A stretch of DNA of 59,659 nucleotides, taken from assembly GCA_964370985.1 (NCBI GenBank), contig CAYJLE010000016.1, positions 1 through 59,659 on the forward strand. Reading direction: 5' to 3'. This DNA comes from JAHDVS01 sp964370985 (GTDB lineage Bacteria; Actinomycetota; Thermoleophilia; Gaiellales; Gaiellaceae). A program made the position numbers and the translations under genes. Within the stretch, counting starts at the first letter, position 1. The number at the start of each line of letters is the position of its first letter. This document shows positions 1 through 8,122 of this stretch, in pieces. The notes below the pieces were generated by a model. The model was given only the letters and a program-made list of their open reading frames with translations. It was not told where the DNA came from and did no database searches.

Positions 1-86
1 CGCTGGAGCTGCTCGAGGCGCGCGACCGCGCCGCCGAGGAACCGGGAGCGACCGCAGGCGACCAGGCCGGGCCGGACGGGGCCTGA
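1..86 (+). CDS. C-terminal tail of an unidentified protein (left-truncated)
   Basis: The window opens inside a reading frame whose first full codon is at base 3 and whose TGA stop is at 84-86. The 27 visible residues are acidic and Ala/Gly/Pro-rich at the end, and start with LELLEARDRAAEEPG. That is a disordered-looking tail with no diagnostic motif. It lies 29 bases before cofC on the same strand, so it could be another F420 gene such as cofE/fbiB, but nothing in the visible residues shows this. Confidence 0.5.
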   Translation, partial: LELLEARDRAAEEPGATAGDQAGPDGA

Positions 87-115
87 CGCCGACCGCGTAT
101 CCTGGTCCTCCTTCG

Positions 116-745
116 GTGCTCGCCATCGTCCCCGCCAATGCTCCACGCTCGGCGAAGAGCCGGCTGGCGGGGCTGCTCACGCGGGCCGAGCGGGCGGAGC
201 TCGTCGCGGCCATGCTGGCCGACGTCGTCGACGCCTGCGCGGGAGCACGCTCGGTCTCGGAGGTGCTGGTCGTCACGCCCGAGCCCGGGGTCGCCCCGGC
301 CGGGACGCGCGTGCTGCTCGACGCCGGCCGCGGGCACGCGGCCGCGATCGCGCTCGCGCTCGGGCAGAGCGCCGGCGAGGACGCGGTCGTCGTGATGGCC
401 GACTGCCCGCTCGTGACGTCCGCGTCGATCGACGCGCTTGCCGGGGCGGCCAGACCGATCGCGCTCTGCCCGGCCGCGGACGGAGGCACGAACGCGCTCG
501 CCCTGCGGCCCGCCGGGATCGTCGATCCCGCCTTCGGCGTCCCGGAGGGCGCGGCGGTCGTAGCGGCGCGGGCCGCGGCCCGGGGGCTCGAGGCCGCCGT
601 CGTCGCCGACCCGCTGCTCGCGCTCGATCTCGACACGCCGGATGACCTGCGCAGCGTGCTCGAGCTGGGCGCCGGGACGCGCACGCACCGGCTGCTCGAC
701 CGCGCGCTCGCCGCATCGGCAGAATTGCGGGTGAACGCCCGATGA
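116..745 (+). CDS. cofC: 2-phospho-L-lactate/phosphoenolpyruvate guanylyltransferase CofC (FbiD)
   Basis: This cytosolic enzyme uses GTP to activate phospholactate or phosphoenolpyruvate for coenzyme F420 synthesis. The 209-residue product has the family's nucleotidyltransferase opening VPANAPRSAKSRLAGLL followed by a RAEL segment (residues 5-30), and the internal VVVMADCPLV (about 90-100), which matches the metal-binding D-x-P region. The length is normal. The GTG at 116 is the only start that keeps the N-terminal beta strand. A -10-like TATCCT lies at 98-103. The stop overlaps the fbiC start (ATGA, 742-745), so the two genes are translationally coupled and form an F420 operon. In actinobacteria the enzyme (FbiD) prefers phosphoenolpyruvate; that detail is family knowledge. 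Confidence 0.93.
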   Translation: MLAIVPANAPRSAKSRLAGLLTRAERAELVAAMLADVVDACAGARSVSEVLVVTPEPGVAPAGTRVLLDAGRGHAAAIALALGQSAGEDAVVVMADCPLVTSASIDALAGAARPIALCPAADGGTNALALRPAGIVDPAFGVPEGAAVVAARAAARGLEAAVVADPLLALDLDTPDDLRSVLELGAGTRTHRLLDRALAASAELRVNAR

Positions 746-3204
746 GCGAGAACCCGATCCTCGCCAGAGCCCGCCGCGGCGAGCTCCTCGACCGCGCCGA
801 GGCGCTCGCCCTCGCGCGGCTTCCGGCCGCCGAGCTGGTGGGAGCCGCCCGAGAGCGTCGCGCGCTCGCTCACGGGACACGCGTCACCTACTCGCCCAAG
901 GTCTTCGTGCCGCTGACGATGCTGTGCCGCGACGTCTGCCACTACTGCACGTTCGCGAAGCCGCCCCGGCGGGGCCAGCGCGCCTACCTGAGCGAGGAGG
1001 AGGTGCTCGCGATCGCCCGCGCGGGCGCCGCGGCAGGCTGCCACGAGGTGCTGTTCACGCTCGGCGACAAGCCGGAGCTGCGCTACCGGGCCGCCCGCGA
1101 GGAGCTCGCGGAGCTCGGCTTCGCGACCACGATCGAGTACCTCGCCCACTGCGCCCGGCTCGTCCTCGACGAGACCGGGCTCCTGCCGCACGCAAACCCG
1201 GGCGTCCTCGACGCGGACGGGCTCGCACTCCTCCGCACCGTCTCGGCCTCCCAGGGGTTGATGCTCGAGAGCACCTCGGAGCGGCTCTGCGAGCGGGGCG
1301 CCCCCCACTTCGGCTCCCCCGACAAGCGACCGGAGGTGCGGCTCGAGACGCTGCGCCTCGCCGGCGAGCTGGGTGTCCCCTTCACGACCGGGATCCTGAT
1401 CGGGATCGGCGAGACGCGCGAGGAGCGGCTCGACGCGCTGCTCGCGATCCGCGACGCGCACGAGCGCCACGGGCACGTGCAGGAGGTGATCGTCCAGAAC
1501 TTCCGAGCCAAGCCCGGAACGCGCATGGCCGGCCACCCGGAGCCGGCCCTCGAGGAGCAGCTCTGGACGTGCGCGGCCGCCCGCCTCGCGCTCCCGGCGG
1601 CCATGCACGTGCAGGCGCCGCCGAACCTCGCGGGCGAGGGATTCCCGCAGCTCCTCGACGCGGGCATCGACGACTTCGGCGGCGTCTCCCCGGTCACGAT
1701 CGACCACGTCAACCCGGAGGCGCCCTGGCCCGAGATCGAACGGCTCGCCCGCGCGGCCCGCTCGCGGGGGCTCGAGCTCGCACCGAGGCTGGCGATCTAC
1801 CCCGAGCACGTGGCGGAGCTCGAGCGCTGGTGCGAGCCCCGGGTCGCGACCGCCGTGCGCCGCCGCGCCGACGCCTCCGGGCTCGCGCGCGAGGACGGCT
1901 GGGCAGCCGGCGTGTCGGAGCGGATCCCGGCCGCGTTCGCCGCGCTCGGCTGGGCCCAGAACGGCCGGCCCGTCGCCGGCTCGGGGCCGGTGCGGGAGGC
2001 GCTCGCGAAGGTCGCGGGCGGCGCCGAGCTCGACGAGGACGACGTCACCTCCCTGTTCGAGGCCCGGGGGGACGACCTGCACGCGGTCCTGAGGGCCGCC
2101 GACGACCTGCGCCGGGAGGTGTGCGGCGACACCGTCAGCTACGTCGTCACCCGCAACATCAACTACACGAACGTCTGCTACTTCCGCTGCGGCTTCTGCG
2201 CCTTCTCGAAGGGGAAGCTCGCCGCGAACTTGCGCGGGCCCGCCTACGTCGTCCCGTTCGACGAGGTCGTCCGCCGCTGCCGGGAGGCGTGGGAGCGCGG
2301 CGCGGTCGAGGTCTGCCTCCAGGGCGGCATCCACCCCGGCTTCACCGGCGACTACTACGTCGAGCTGACCCGGGCGATCAAGGCCGAGCTGCCGAACCTC
2401 CACCTGCACGCGTTCTCGGCACTCGAGATCTGGCAGGGAGCGACGACACTCGGCGCCCCGCTCCCCGCCTACCTCGAGCGACTGCGCGACGCCGGTCTCG
2501 CCTCCCTGCCGGGGACGGCCGCGGAGATCCTCGACGACCCGGTCCGGGCCGTCCTCTGCCCGGACAAGATCACGACCGCCCAGTGGCTCGAGGTTCACGA
2601 CGCGGCCCACCACGCCGGCCTGCGCTCGACCGCGACGATCATGTTCGGCTCGGTCGAGAACACCCGCAGCTGGGCCCGGCACGTCCTCCACGTGCGCGAC
2701 CAGCAGAAGCGAAGCGGCGGCTTCACCGAGTTCGTGCCGCTCCCGTTCGTCCACCCGGAAGCGCCCATCTACCTCGAGGGCCGCGCCCGCCGGGGACCCA
2801 CGTTCTGCGAGGCGCTGCTGATGCACGCCGTCCCGCGCCTCGCGCTCCACCCGCACGTGACGAACGTGCAGGCCTCCTGGGTCAAGCTCGGCGTGGACGG
2901 CGCCCAGGCCGCGCTGCGCGCCGGCGCGAACGACCTCGGCGGCACGCTGATGAACGAGTCGATCTCACGGGCGGCGGGCGCGGCGCACGGCCAGGAGATG
3001 CCGCCCGAGGCGATGGACGCGGCAATCCTCTCGATCGGCCGGGCGCCGCGCCAGCGCACCACGCTCTACGGCACGCCCGACCCTGAGCGCGTCCGCGCCT
3101 CGTACGGCGCGCCGCCGCTCGCAGAAGCGGTCAACCCGAAGATCGACGACGCCGGCCTCGAGCGCCCCGCGAGACTCGTCCGCTTCGGGCTCGCGGCGCG
3201 CTGA
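742..3204 (+). CDS. fbiC: FbiC, fused CofG-CofH 7,8-didemethyl-8-hydroxy-5-deazariboflavin (FO) synthase
   Basis: This radical-SAM enzyme makes the deazaflavin chromophore FO from tyrosine and a riboflavin-pathway pyrimidine. At 820 residues it is a full-length fusion. The N-terminal CofG half has the C-x3-C-x2-C cluster at Cys62, Cys66 and Cys69 (MLCRDVCHYC). The C-terminal CofH half has the second cluster at Cys479, Cys483 and Cys486 (NVCYFRCGFC). Both halves are TIM-barrel radical-SAM domains, and the fused form is typical of actinobacteria. It is coupled to cofC by a 4-base overlap. The organism therefore probably makes F420, which bears on the luciferase-like enzyme at 16369 and the split-barrel protein at 28076. 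Confidence 0.97.
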   Translation: MSENPILARARRGELLDRAEALALARLPAAELVGAARERRALAHGTRVTYSPKVFVPLTMLCRDVCHYCTFAKPPRRGQRAYLSEEEVLAIARAGAAAGCHEVLFTLGDKPELRYRAAREELAELGFATTIEYLAHCARLVLDETGLLPHANPGVLDADGLALLRTVSASQGLMLESTSERLCERGAPHFGSPDKRPEVRLETLRLAGELGVPFTTGILIGIGETREERLDALLAIRDAHERHGHVQEVIVQNFRAKPGTRMAGHPEPALEEQLWTCAAARLALPAAMHVQAPPNLAGEGFPQLLDAGIDDFGGVSPVTIDHVNPEAPWPEIERLARAARSRGLELAPRLAIYPEHVAELERWCEPRVATAVRRRADASGLAREDGWAAGVSERIPAAFAALGWAQNGRPVAGSGPVREALAKVAGGAELDEDDVTSLFEARGDDLHAVLRAADDLRREVCGDTVSYVVTRNINYTNVCYFRCGFCAFSKGKLAANLRGPAYVVPFDEVVRRCREAWERGAVEVCLQGGIHPGFTGDYYVELTRAIKAELPNLHLHAFSALEIWQGATTLGAPLPAYLERLRDAGLASLPGTAAEILDDPVRAVLCPDKITTAQWLEVHDAAHHAGLRSTATIMFGSVENTRSWARHVLHVRDQQKRSGGFTEFVPLPFVHPEAPIYLEGRARRGPTFCEALLMHAVPRLALHPHVTNVQASWVKLGVDGAQAALRAGANDLGGTLMNESISRAAGAAHGQEMPPEAMDAAILSIGRAPRQRTTLYGTPDPERVRASYGAPPLAEAVNPKIDDAGLERPARLVRFGLAAR

Positions 3205-3216
3205 GCCGCGGCTCAG
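3201..3216. terminator. 16-bp perfect palindrome at the end of fbiC
   Basis: CTGAGCCG followed by CGGCTCAG forms a perfect palindrome that includes the fbiC stop codon. No U-tract follows, so it is at best a weak or factor-assisted terminator separating fbiC from the toxin-antitoxin pair. Confidence 0.35.
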
Positions 3217-3274
3217 GCCGGCTCGAGACGACCGCCTCCGCGGGCCGTGGCCGTTCTCGCCATCTTCCCAGCAA

Positions 3275-3285
3275 TACGGTAATCT
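3275..3285 (+). promoter_or_regulatory. Candidate -10 region of the toxin-antitoxin operon
   Basis: TACGGT (3275-3280) and TAATCT (3280-3285) both fit the TANNNT -10 pattern. TAATCT ends only 6 bases before the antitoxin ATG, which has no Shine-Dalgarno sequence, so a leaderless transcript is plausible. This stretch is AT-rich relative to its surroundings. Confidence 0.35.
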
Positions 3286-3291
3286 GCCATC

Positions 3292-3537
3292 ATGGCGAAG
3301 GTGAAGGTGACGTACGCGCTCGACGAGACGGTCGTCCGAGCGGCGCGCATGCACGCGGCGCGCAAGGACCTGCGTGACTCGGAGGTGGTCGAGGTCGCGC
3401 TGCGCGAGTACCTCGGTCTCACGCTCCTCGAGGAGCTCCGCGCGGTCGCAGCCGCGCAGCCGCCGATCTCGCTCGAGGCGGTCGTCGCCGAGCAGCACGC
3501 TGCCCGCGCCGAGGCCGGGCGTGCAGGTCGTCCCTGA
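3292..3537 (+). CDS. VapB-type antitoxin-like DNA-binding protein
   Basis: This 81-residue protein begins with a beta strand (MAKVKVTYALDE) followed by two helices (VVRAARMHAARKDLRDSEVVEVALREYLG), which fits a ribbon-helix-helix N-terminus. Residues 50-81 form an Ala/Glu-rich tail of the kind that wraps the toxin. The ATG at 3292 follows a TANNNT box by 6 bases. Its end overlaps the PIN-domain gene by 17 bases, the usual arrangement for antitoxin followed by toxin. In such pairs the antitoxin blocks the RNase and represses the operon; this is inferred from the pairing, not shown by sequence similarity I can test. Confidence 0.72.
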   Translation: MAKVKVTYALDETVVRAARMHAARKDLRDSEVVEVALREYLGLTLLEELRAVAAAQPPISLEAVVAEQHAARAEAGRAGRP

Positions 3538-3952
3538 CCCGAACGTCCTCGTCTCGGCCGCGGCGGCGCCGGACGGCGTCTGCGGCCAACTCCTCGACCT
3601 TCTCGCCCGCAGCCCGCTCGAGATCGTCGCCAGTCCCCTGCTCGTCGCGGAGGCCGGCCGCGTACTGGCGCGGCCGAAGTTCCACGCGATCGGGGAAGCC
3701 GAGCGGGCAGCCTACCTCGAGCACGTTCGCCGGATCGCCCTGATCGAGGCCGATCCGCCCGCCGCGGGCAGCGCGCTCGTCGAGGCCGACCCCGACGACG
3801 ACTACCTCATCCGTCTGACGCTCGCCGCTCCGGAGCGGATCCTCGTCAGCGGCGACCCGCACCTGCTCGCGCTCGCCGGCACGTACCCCGTCGTCTCGCC
3901 GCGGGTGCTGCTCGACCGCCTGCTCGCCTCCGAGCAGCGGCGCGACCGGTAG
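3521..3952 (+). CDS. PIN-domain toxin (VapC-like, PIN_3 family)
   Basis: This putative Mg-dependent endoribonuclease is 143 residues long. The PIN signature is visible: PDPNVLVSAAAAPDG at residues 5-19 with Asp6 as the first acidic ligand, SPLLVAEAGRVLARPKF around 39-55 with a conserved Glu, the acidic cluster DPDDDYLIRL near 90, and ILVSGDPHLL near 108. The spacing matches the family described as putative toxin-antitoxin system toxin component, PIN family. The GTG at 3521 gives the PIN beta strand at the very N-terminus and a 17-base overlap with the antitoxin. Frames opening further upstream lie inside the antitoxin and add residues that do not fit. Confidence 0.78.
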   Translation: MQVVPDPNVLVSAAAAPDGVCGQLLDLLARSPLEIVASPLLVAEAGRVLARPKFHAIGEAERAAYLEHVRRIALIEADPPAAGSALVEADPDDDYLIRLTLAAPERILVSGDPHLLALAGTYPVVSPRVLLDRLLASEQRRDR

Positions 3953-4004
3953 ACGCCGCAGGCCCTGCTCATCCCGCGGAGACGACGACCGCGTCGTGGC
4001 CCGG

Positions 4005-5117
4005 TCACGGCTCGAGCAGCCGCGCCGCCGCAAGCGCGAGCACGCGCGCGATCGTCAGCGTGGCCGCCTCGCCCGTGGCCGACGCGAACTCGGCGGCGCC
4101 CTCGTCCGAGTGGAACGACCAGCCGCCCGGGTTACCGATCCCGATCAGCGCGGCGGGAACGCGCTGCGAGACGTTGCCGAAGTCGGTCGCGAACGGCAGC
4201 GGCGGCGGCTCGTCGACGAATTCCCGCCCGAGCGCACGGAACGCGGCCGCGACCGCGGCAGTCACGGCCGGGTCGGGGCGCACGCCCTGGACGACCGGGC
4301 CGCTCACCCACGCCGCACCGGGCAGCGCCGCCCGCAGCGGCGCGGCGAGCACGTCGATCCCCGCCTCCTCGTCCGCGAACAGCAGGTAATTCGCCCGCAG
4401 GACGAGGCCGGTGCCCTCCTCGACGTCGCCGTCGAGCTCGAGGTGCTCGAGGATCACGTCCGCCGGCAGCGGCTCGACGGCGGCGAGGGCCGCCCGGGCA
4501 GCGTCCAGGGGAGGCTGCGAGGCGCCCGCGACAAGCGACCGCGTACCGCTCACGGTCGCCCGGTCGCGGCGCAGCCAACGCGACCGCAGGGTGACCGTGT
4601 CGATGAACTCCGGGTGTGCATAGAGCGCGGCGTCGAGCCCGTCCCAGACTCCCGCGGCCGCGGTCAGGGCCTTCCCCCCGCCCCGCGCGACGGTGCCCGG
4701 AGCGTGGATCTCGTCGGCGGGACAGCCGACCACCACGAACGTCCCCGGCAGCTCCTCCCGCAGCGACGCGAGCGCGAGCGCGCAACCGACGACGCCGCCC
4801 GCGATCGGGCCGTGCCCGCACGAGTGCACCGCCTCCAGCGACCCGTCCGGCCGCACCGCCGCGACCGCGTCGTACAGGCACGCGACCCCCACCGACCTGC
4901 CGGCGCGCGCTCCCCGCAGGGTCGCCCGAAACGCGGTCTCGAGGCCCGCGATCCGCCGCTCGACCGCAAAGCCGGCATCCTCGAGCCGCGCCGCCAGCCA
5001 GGCCGCGCACTCGACCTCCTCGTGGGCCAGCTCCGGATGCGCGTGCACGAAGCGCATAGCCTCGAGCGCGCCGCCCTCCGCGGCCTCGAGCGCCGCGCGC
5101 AGGCGATCGTCCCTCAC
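4005..5117 (-). CDS. M20-family amidohydrolase/peptidase
   Basis: This 370-residue metal-dependent amide hydrolase resembles the M20D branch, which includes aminoacylases and aminobenzoyl-glutamate hydrolases. Visible motifs are RFVHAHPELAHEE near the N-terminus, HSCGHGPIAGG (metal-binding His/Cys-Gly-His region), VGCPADE in place of the usual PAEE catalytic motif, and ATDFGNVSQ plus SFHSDEG near the C-terminus. The usual EYDALP motif is degenerate (ACLYDAVAAV). The GTG start at 5117 overlaps the stop of the FAD-subunit gene (GTGA, 5114-5117). As the last gene of the minus arm it could deacylate or open an amide produced by the hydroxylase pathway. An allantoate-amidohydrolase role is possible but not shown. 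Confidence 0.8.
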   Translation of the reverse strand: MRDDRLRAALEAAEGGALEAMRFVHAHPELAHEEVECAAWLAARLEDAGFAVERRIAGLETAFRATLRGARAGRSVGVACLYDAVAAVRPDGSLEAVHSCGHGPIAGGVVGCALALASLREELPGTFVVVGCPADEIHAPGTVARGGGKALTAAAGVWDGLDAALYAHPEFIDTVTLRSRWLRRDRATVSGTRSLVAGASQPPLDAARAALAAVEPLPADVILEHLELDGDVEEGTGLVLRANYLLFADEEAGIDVLAAPLRAALPGAAWVSGPVVQGVRPDPAVTAAVAAAFRALGREFVDEPPPLPFATDFGNVSQRVPAALIGIGNPGGWSFHSDEGAAEFASATGEAATLTIARVLALAAARLLEP

Positions 5118-5983
5118 GCCACCCTCCCGAGCGACTCCGCGAACGTCCGCTTGACGAGGACACGGACGAGGTTCTCCTTGTACTCGACCGAGCCGTTCGC
5201 GTCCTCGACCGGGCCCGCGGCCTCCGCAGCGGCGGCGCCCGCGGCCTCGAGCGTTGCCGGGTCCGGCGCGACCGCGTCGATTCCCTCCAGCAGCCGCTCG
5301 GCGTCGCCGGCCCGGGTGGGCACGACCCCGACCGAGCCGACCGCGACGCGTGCCTCCGCGACGCGGCCCCCCTCGACGCGGGCGAGACAGGTCACGGTCA
5401 CGGCGGGGCGCTCGTGGAGCGCCAGCTTGCGGTGGACGATCGCCGCGTCCGCGGGCGGCTCGGGCACCTCCACGGCGACGAGCAGCTCGCCGGGCTCGAG
5501 CGCCGTCCGGTAGGGGCCGCGCACGAACCCGGAGGCGGCAACGCGCCGCGGCTCCGCCCCGCCGCGCCGACACACGAACGTCGCGTCCGCGCAGAGGAGG
5601 AACGTCGCCGGGTCCGAGTGCGGATCGGCGAAGCAGACGTTGCCCCCGACCGTGCCCGCGTTGCGAACACGCACGTTCGCGACCATCCTCTCCATCTCGC
5701 CGAGGGCGGGCCAGCGCTCGCGCACGGAGGGCGAGCGCTCGAGCTCCCGGTGGGTGGTCGCGGCACCGATCACGAGCGTCCCGCCCTCTGCGCGCACGCC
5801 GCGGAGCTCCGCGATCCCCTTGACGTCGACGAGGTGGCCGAGCTGGGCGAAGCCGAGCTTCATCAGCAGGAGCAACTCCGTGCCGCCGCAGTAGAGCGCG
5901 GCGTCGTCGCCGTGGCGTTCGAGCAAGGCGGTCGCCTCCTCGAGCGTCCCCGGCCGGTGCAGCTCGAACGGCGGCAGCCTCAC
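5114..5983 (-). CDS. FAD-binding medium subunit of a xanthine dehydrogenase/CO dehydrogenase-type molybdenum hydroxylase
   Basis: This subunit passes electrons from the 2Fe-2S clusters to FAD in three-subunit molybdenum hydroxylases. The 289-residue length is typical. The N-terminus (FELHRPGTLEEATALLERHG), the FAD pyrophosphate loop YCGGTELLLLMK (about 33-44), IGAATTHRELE, and the second FAD motif VRNAGTVGGNVCFADPHSDP (about 110-130) are all clear. The GTG at 5983 overlaps the aminotransferase stop (GTGA), and its own stop overlaps the M20 gene. No FeS or Mo subunit lies beside it. The matching partners are about 14 kb away on the opposite strand at 19499-22209, so the enzyme is probably split over the two divergent arms. 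Confidence 0.92.
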   Translation of the reverse strand: MRLPPFELHRPGTLEEATALLERHGDDAALYCGGTELLLLMKLGFAQLGHLVDVKGIAELRGVRAEGGTLVIGAATTHRELERSPSVRERWPALGEMERMVANVRVRNAGTVGGNVCFADPHSDPATFLLCADATFVCRRGGAEPRRVAASGFVRGPYRTALEPGELLVAVEVPEPPADAAIVHRKLALHERPAVTVTCLARVEGGRVAEARVAVGSVGVVPTRAGDAERLLEGIDAVAPDPATLEAAGAAAAEAAGPVEDANGSVEYKENLVRVLVKRTFAESLGRVA

Positions 5984-7164
5984 GCGGCCGACCCGGCCCC
6001 GGCGGACAACACCTCGAGGGCCGCCTCCACCCCGTCCCCGGTGCGAACCGGCACGCCGAGATCGGCGAGCGTGCGCCCGAGCGCCGACAGGCCGACGACG
6101 ACGTTCAGGGAGCGGGAGGCGATGCCCATGTGCCCGATCCGCAGGAGCTTCGGCTTCAGCTCGCCGTAGCCGGCGGAGAGCATCACGCCGTAGCGCTCGC
6201 GCGCGTGACGGAGGATGTCCGCGATCTCGGCCCCGTCCGGCTTGCGAACGGCGGTGACGCAGTTCGTCGCGATCTCGTCGCTCTTCGCCCACGGCTCGAG
6301 GCCCATCGCCCGGATCCCGGCGCGGCAGGCGGCGGCGGCGCGGTCGTGGCGCTCGATCACGGCCGGCAGCCCCTCCTCGAGCGCGTCGTCGCAGGCGGCG
6401 GCGACGCCGTGCACCTCCGCCACCGACGGCGTGTAGGGGAACTGCGTACGGCCGCCGTCGATCCACGTGTCCTTCCAGTCGGTGAGCGACAGGAACGAGC
6501 CGCGCGGCGCACCCGGGTTCGCGCGGATCGCCGCCCAGGCGTCGTCGCTGACCGCGACGAGCGACATCCCGGGCGGCCCGGACAGGCACTTCTGCGGACC
6601 CGCGACGCAGACGTCGAGACCCCAGTCGTCCGGCCTCACCTCGGTGCCGCCGAGCGAGGAGACGCAATCGGCGATCGTGAGCGCGCCGTGGCGCTTCGCG
6701 ATCGGGCAGATCTCGTGGATCGGGTTGACGGTCCCGGACGGGGTCTCCGAGTGCACGACGGAGAGAAGCTCGATCTCCGGACGCTCCCGGAACGCGCGCT
6801 CGACCGCGGCGGGATCGATCGCCTCGTCGTAGGGAACCTCGAGCTCGACCAGGTCGGCCCCGCACTCCGCGAGCCAGAGGCCGAACCACTTGCCGTAGAC
6901 GCCGGACGCGAGGTTCAGGCAGACCGTGCCGGGACGCACCAGCGAGCGGGCTGCGGCCTCGAGGCCGAGCACCGCCTCCCCCTGCATCAGCACGATGTCG
7001 TTCTTCGTGTCCGCGTACAGGGCCGCGACCTTCCGCTCCAGCGCGGCGAACCGCTCCAGGAAGACCGGGTCGTAGTCGAACACGATCGGCGAGCCGAGCG
7101 CGGCGAGCGTCCTCGCGGAGGCGCTGATCGGGCCGGCGGTGAGGGTGAAGTCGGGCTGGCGCAT
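5980..7164 (-). CDS. Class V PLP-dependent aminotransferase (PucG / alanine-glyoxylate type), copy 1
   Basis: This 394-residue cytosolic enzyme likely transfers an amino group to or from glyoxylate. It begins with the family's TAGPISAS segment, has MQGEAVLGLEAA (PLP-phosphate region, about 60-71), ADCVSSLGG (about 165-173) with the PLP-nitrogen Asp, and the Schiff-base Lys192 in AGPQKCLSGPPG. The fold-type I alanine-glyoxylate/ureidoglycine-glyoxylate group is the best match. The ATG at 7164 is preferred over the GTG at 7167 because an AAAGGA ribosome site sits 7 bases upstream. It follows the ABC permease by 25 bases and overlaps the FAD-subunit gene. A paralogue of similar length lies at 12247-13431. 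Context suggests removal or capture of amino nitrogen from the imported substrate. Confidence 0.88.
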   Translation of the reverse strand: MRQPDFTLTAGPISASARTLAALGSPIVFDYDPVFLERFAALERKVAALYADTKNDIVLMQGEAVLGLEAAARSLVRPGTVCLNLASGVYGKWFGLWLAECGADLVELEVPYDEAIDPAAVERAFRERPEIELLSVVHSETPSGTVNPIHEICPIAKRHGALTIADCVSSLGGTEVRPDDWGLDVCVAGPQKCLSGPPGMSLVAVSDDAWAAIRANPGAPRGSFLSLTDWKDTWIDGGRTQFPYTPSVAEVHGVAAACDDALEEGLPAVIERHDRAAAACRAGIRAMGLEPWAKSDEIATNCVTAVRKPDGAEIADILRHARERYGVMLSAGYGELKPKLLRIGHMGIASRSLNVVVGLSALGRTLADLGVPVRTGDGVEAALEVLSAGAGSAA

Positions 7165-7189
7165 CACACGTCCTTTCGTCCCGCGCGGG

Positions 7190-8122
7190 CTAGCGCGACC
7201 CGCGCACGTACGGGAGGCCGAGCGCCGCCGGAAGGTAGGCGCGCCGGCCGAAGAGGAGGAGCACGACGATCACGGCGAGGAACGGGAGCATGTTGACGAC
7301 GTCGATCGGGATGTCGATCGACGCCACCTGGAGCGCCGTCTGGAGCTGGAGGGACATGCCGATCAGGAGCGCCCCGACGACGACCCAGAAGGGCCGCGAG
7401 CGGGCCAGCATCGCGATCACGATCGCGATGAAGCCGGCGCCGTTCGTCATGAACGGCTCGAACGTGCCGGCGCCGACGATCGCCAGGTAGGCGCCGCCGA
7501 GGCCGCCCAGCGCTCCCGTGGCGAGCACGGCCCAGGTGCGGGTGGCGACGACGGAGACGCCGGCCGCGTCGAGCGCGGAGGGCTTGTCCCCCGCGGCGCG
7601 GAGGTTCAGCCCCGCGTTCGCCGAGCGAAGGAGCCACCACGCGAAGATCACCAGGCCGAGCGTCAGGTAGACGACGAGGTGCTGGCTGAAGACGCTGCGG
7701 CCGAGCACCGGGATCTCGGACAGCCCGGGGATCGTGACCACCTCGACGGCACCGAGCCGCGGGCGCTCGGTCAGGATCGCTCCGTGCAGCAGGCTCGTCA
7801 GGCCCTCGGCGGCGAGCGTGAGCGCGATCCCGACCACGATCTGGTCGAGACCGAGGCGCACGCAGAGGACGGCCATGAACACGGCCACGAACATTCCGGC
7901 TCCCATCCCGGCGGCGAGCCCGACCCATGTGAAGCCTGAGTAGAGCGCACCGCTGAAGCCGACGTAGCCGCCGAGCAGCATCATCCCCTCGAGCCCGATG
8001 TTCAGCACGCCGGCCCGCTCGGAGATCGCCTCGCCGAGCGCCGCGAGCAGCAGCGGCACGCCGGCCAGGAGCCCGCCGGCCACGAGCGCGGTCAGGAACG
8101 TCTCGGTCAGGACGTCGCTCAC
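7190..8122 (-). CDS. ABC transporter permease, nucleoside/BMP type (second permease)
   Basis: This 310-residue inner-membrane protein has about 8-10 hydrophobic segments. It carries the conserved ERAGVLNIGLEGMMLLGGYVG block (about 35-55) that marks the NupQ/YufQ-like permeases working with BMP-family binding proteins. The GTG start at 8122 overlaps the preceding permease stop. With the permease at 8119-9255, the double ATPase at 9252 and the lipoprotein at 10950 it forms a complete importer. Members of this family carry nucleosides, purines or other small nitrogenous compounds. Confidence 0.92.
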   Translation of the reverse strand: MSDVLTETFLTALVAGGLLAGVPLLLAALGEAISERAGVLNIGLEGMMLLGGYVGFSGALYSGFTWVGLAAGMGAGMFVAVFMAVLCVRLGLDQIVVGIALTLAAEGLTSLLHGAILTERPRLGAVEVVTIPGLSEIPVLGRSVFSQHLVVYLTLGLVIFAWWLLRSANAGLNLRAAGDKPSALDAAGVSVVATRTWAVLATGALGGLGGAYLAIVGAGTFEPFMTNGAGFIAIVIAMLARSRPFWVVVGALLIGMSLQLQTALQVASIDIPIDVVNMLPFLAVIVVLLLFGRRAYLPAALGLPYVRGSR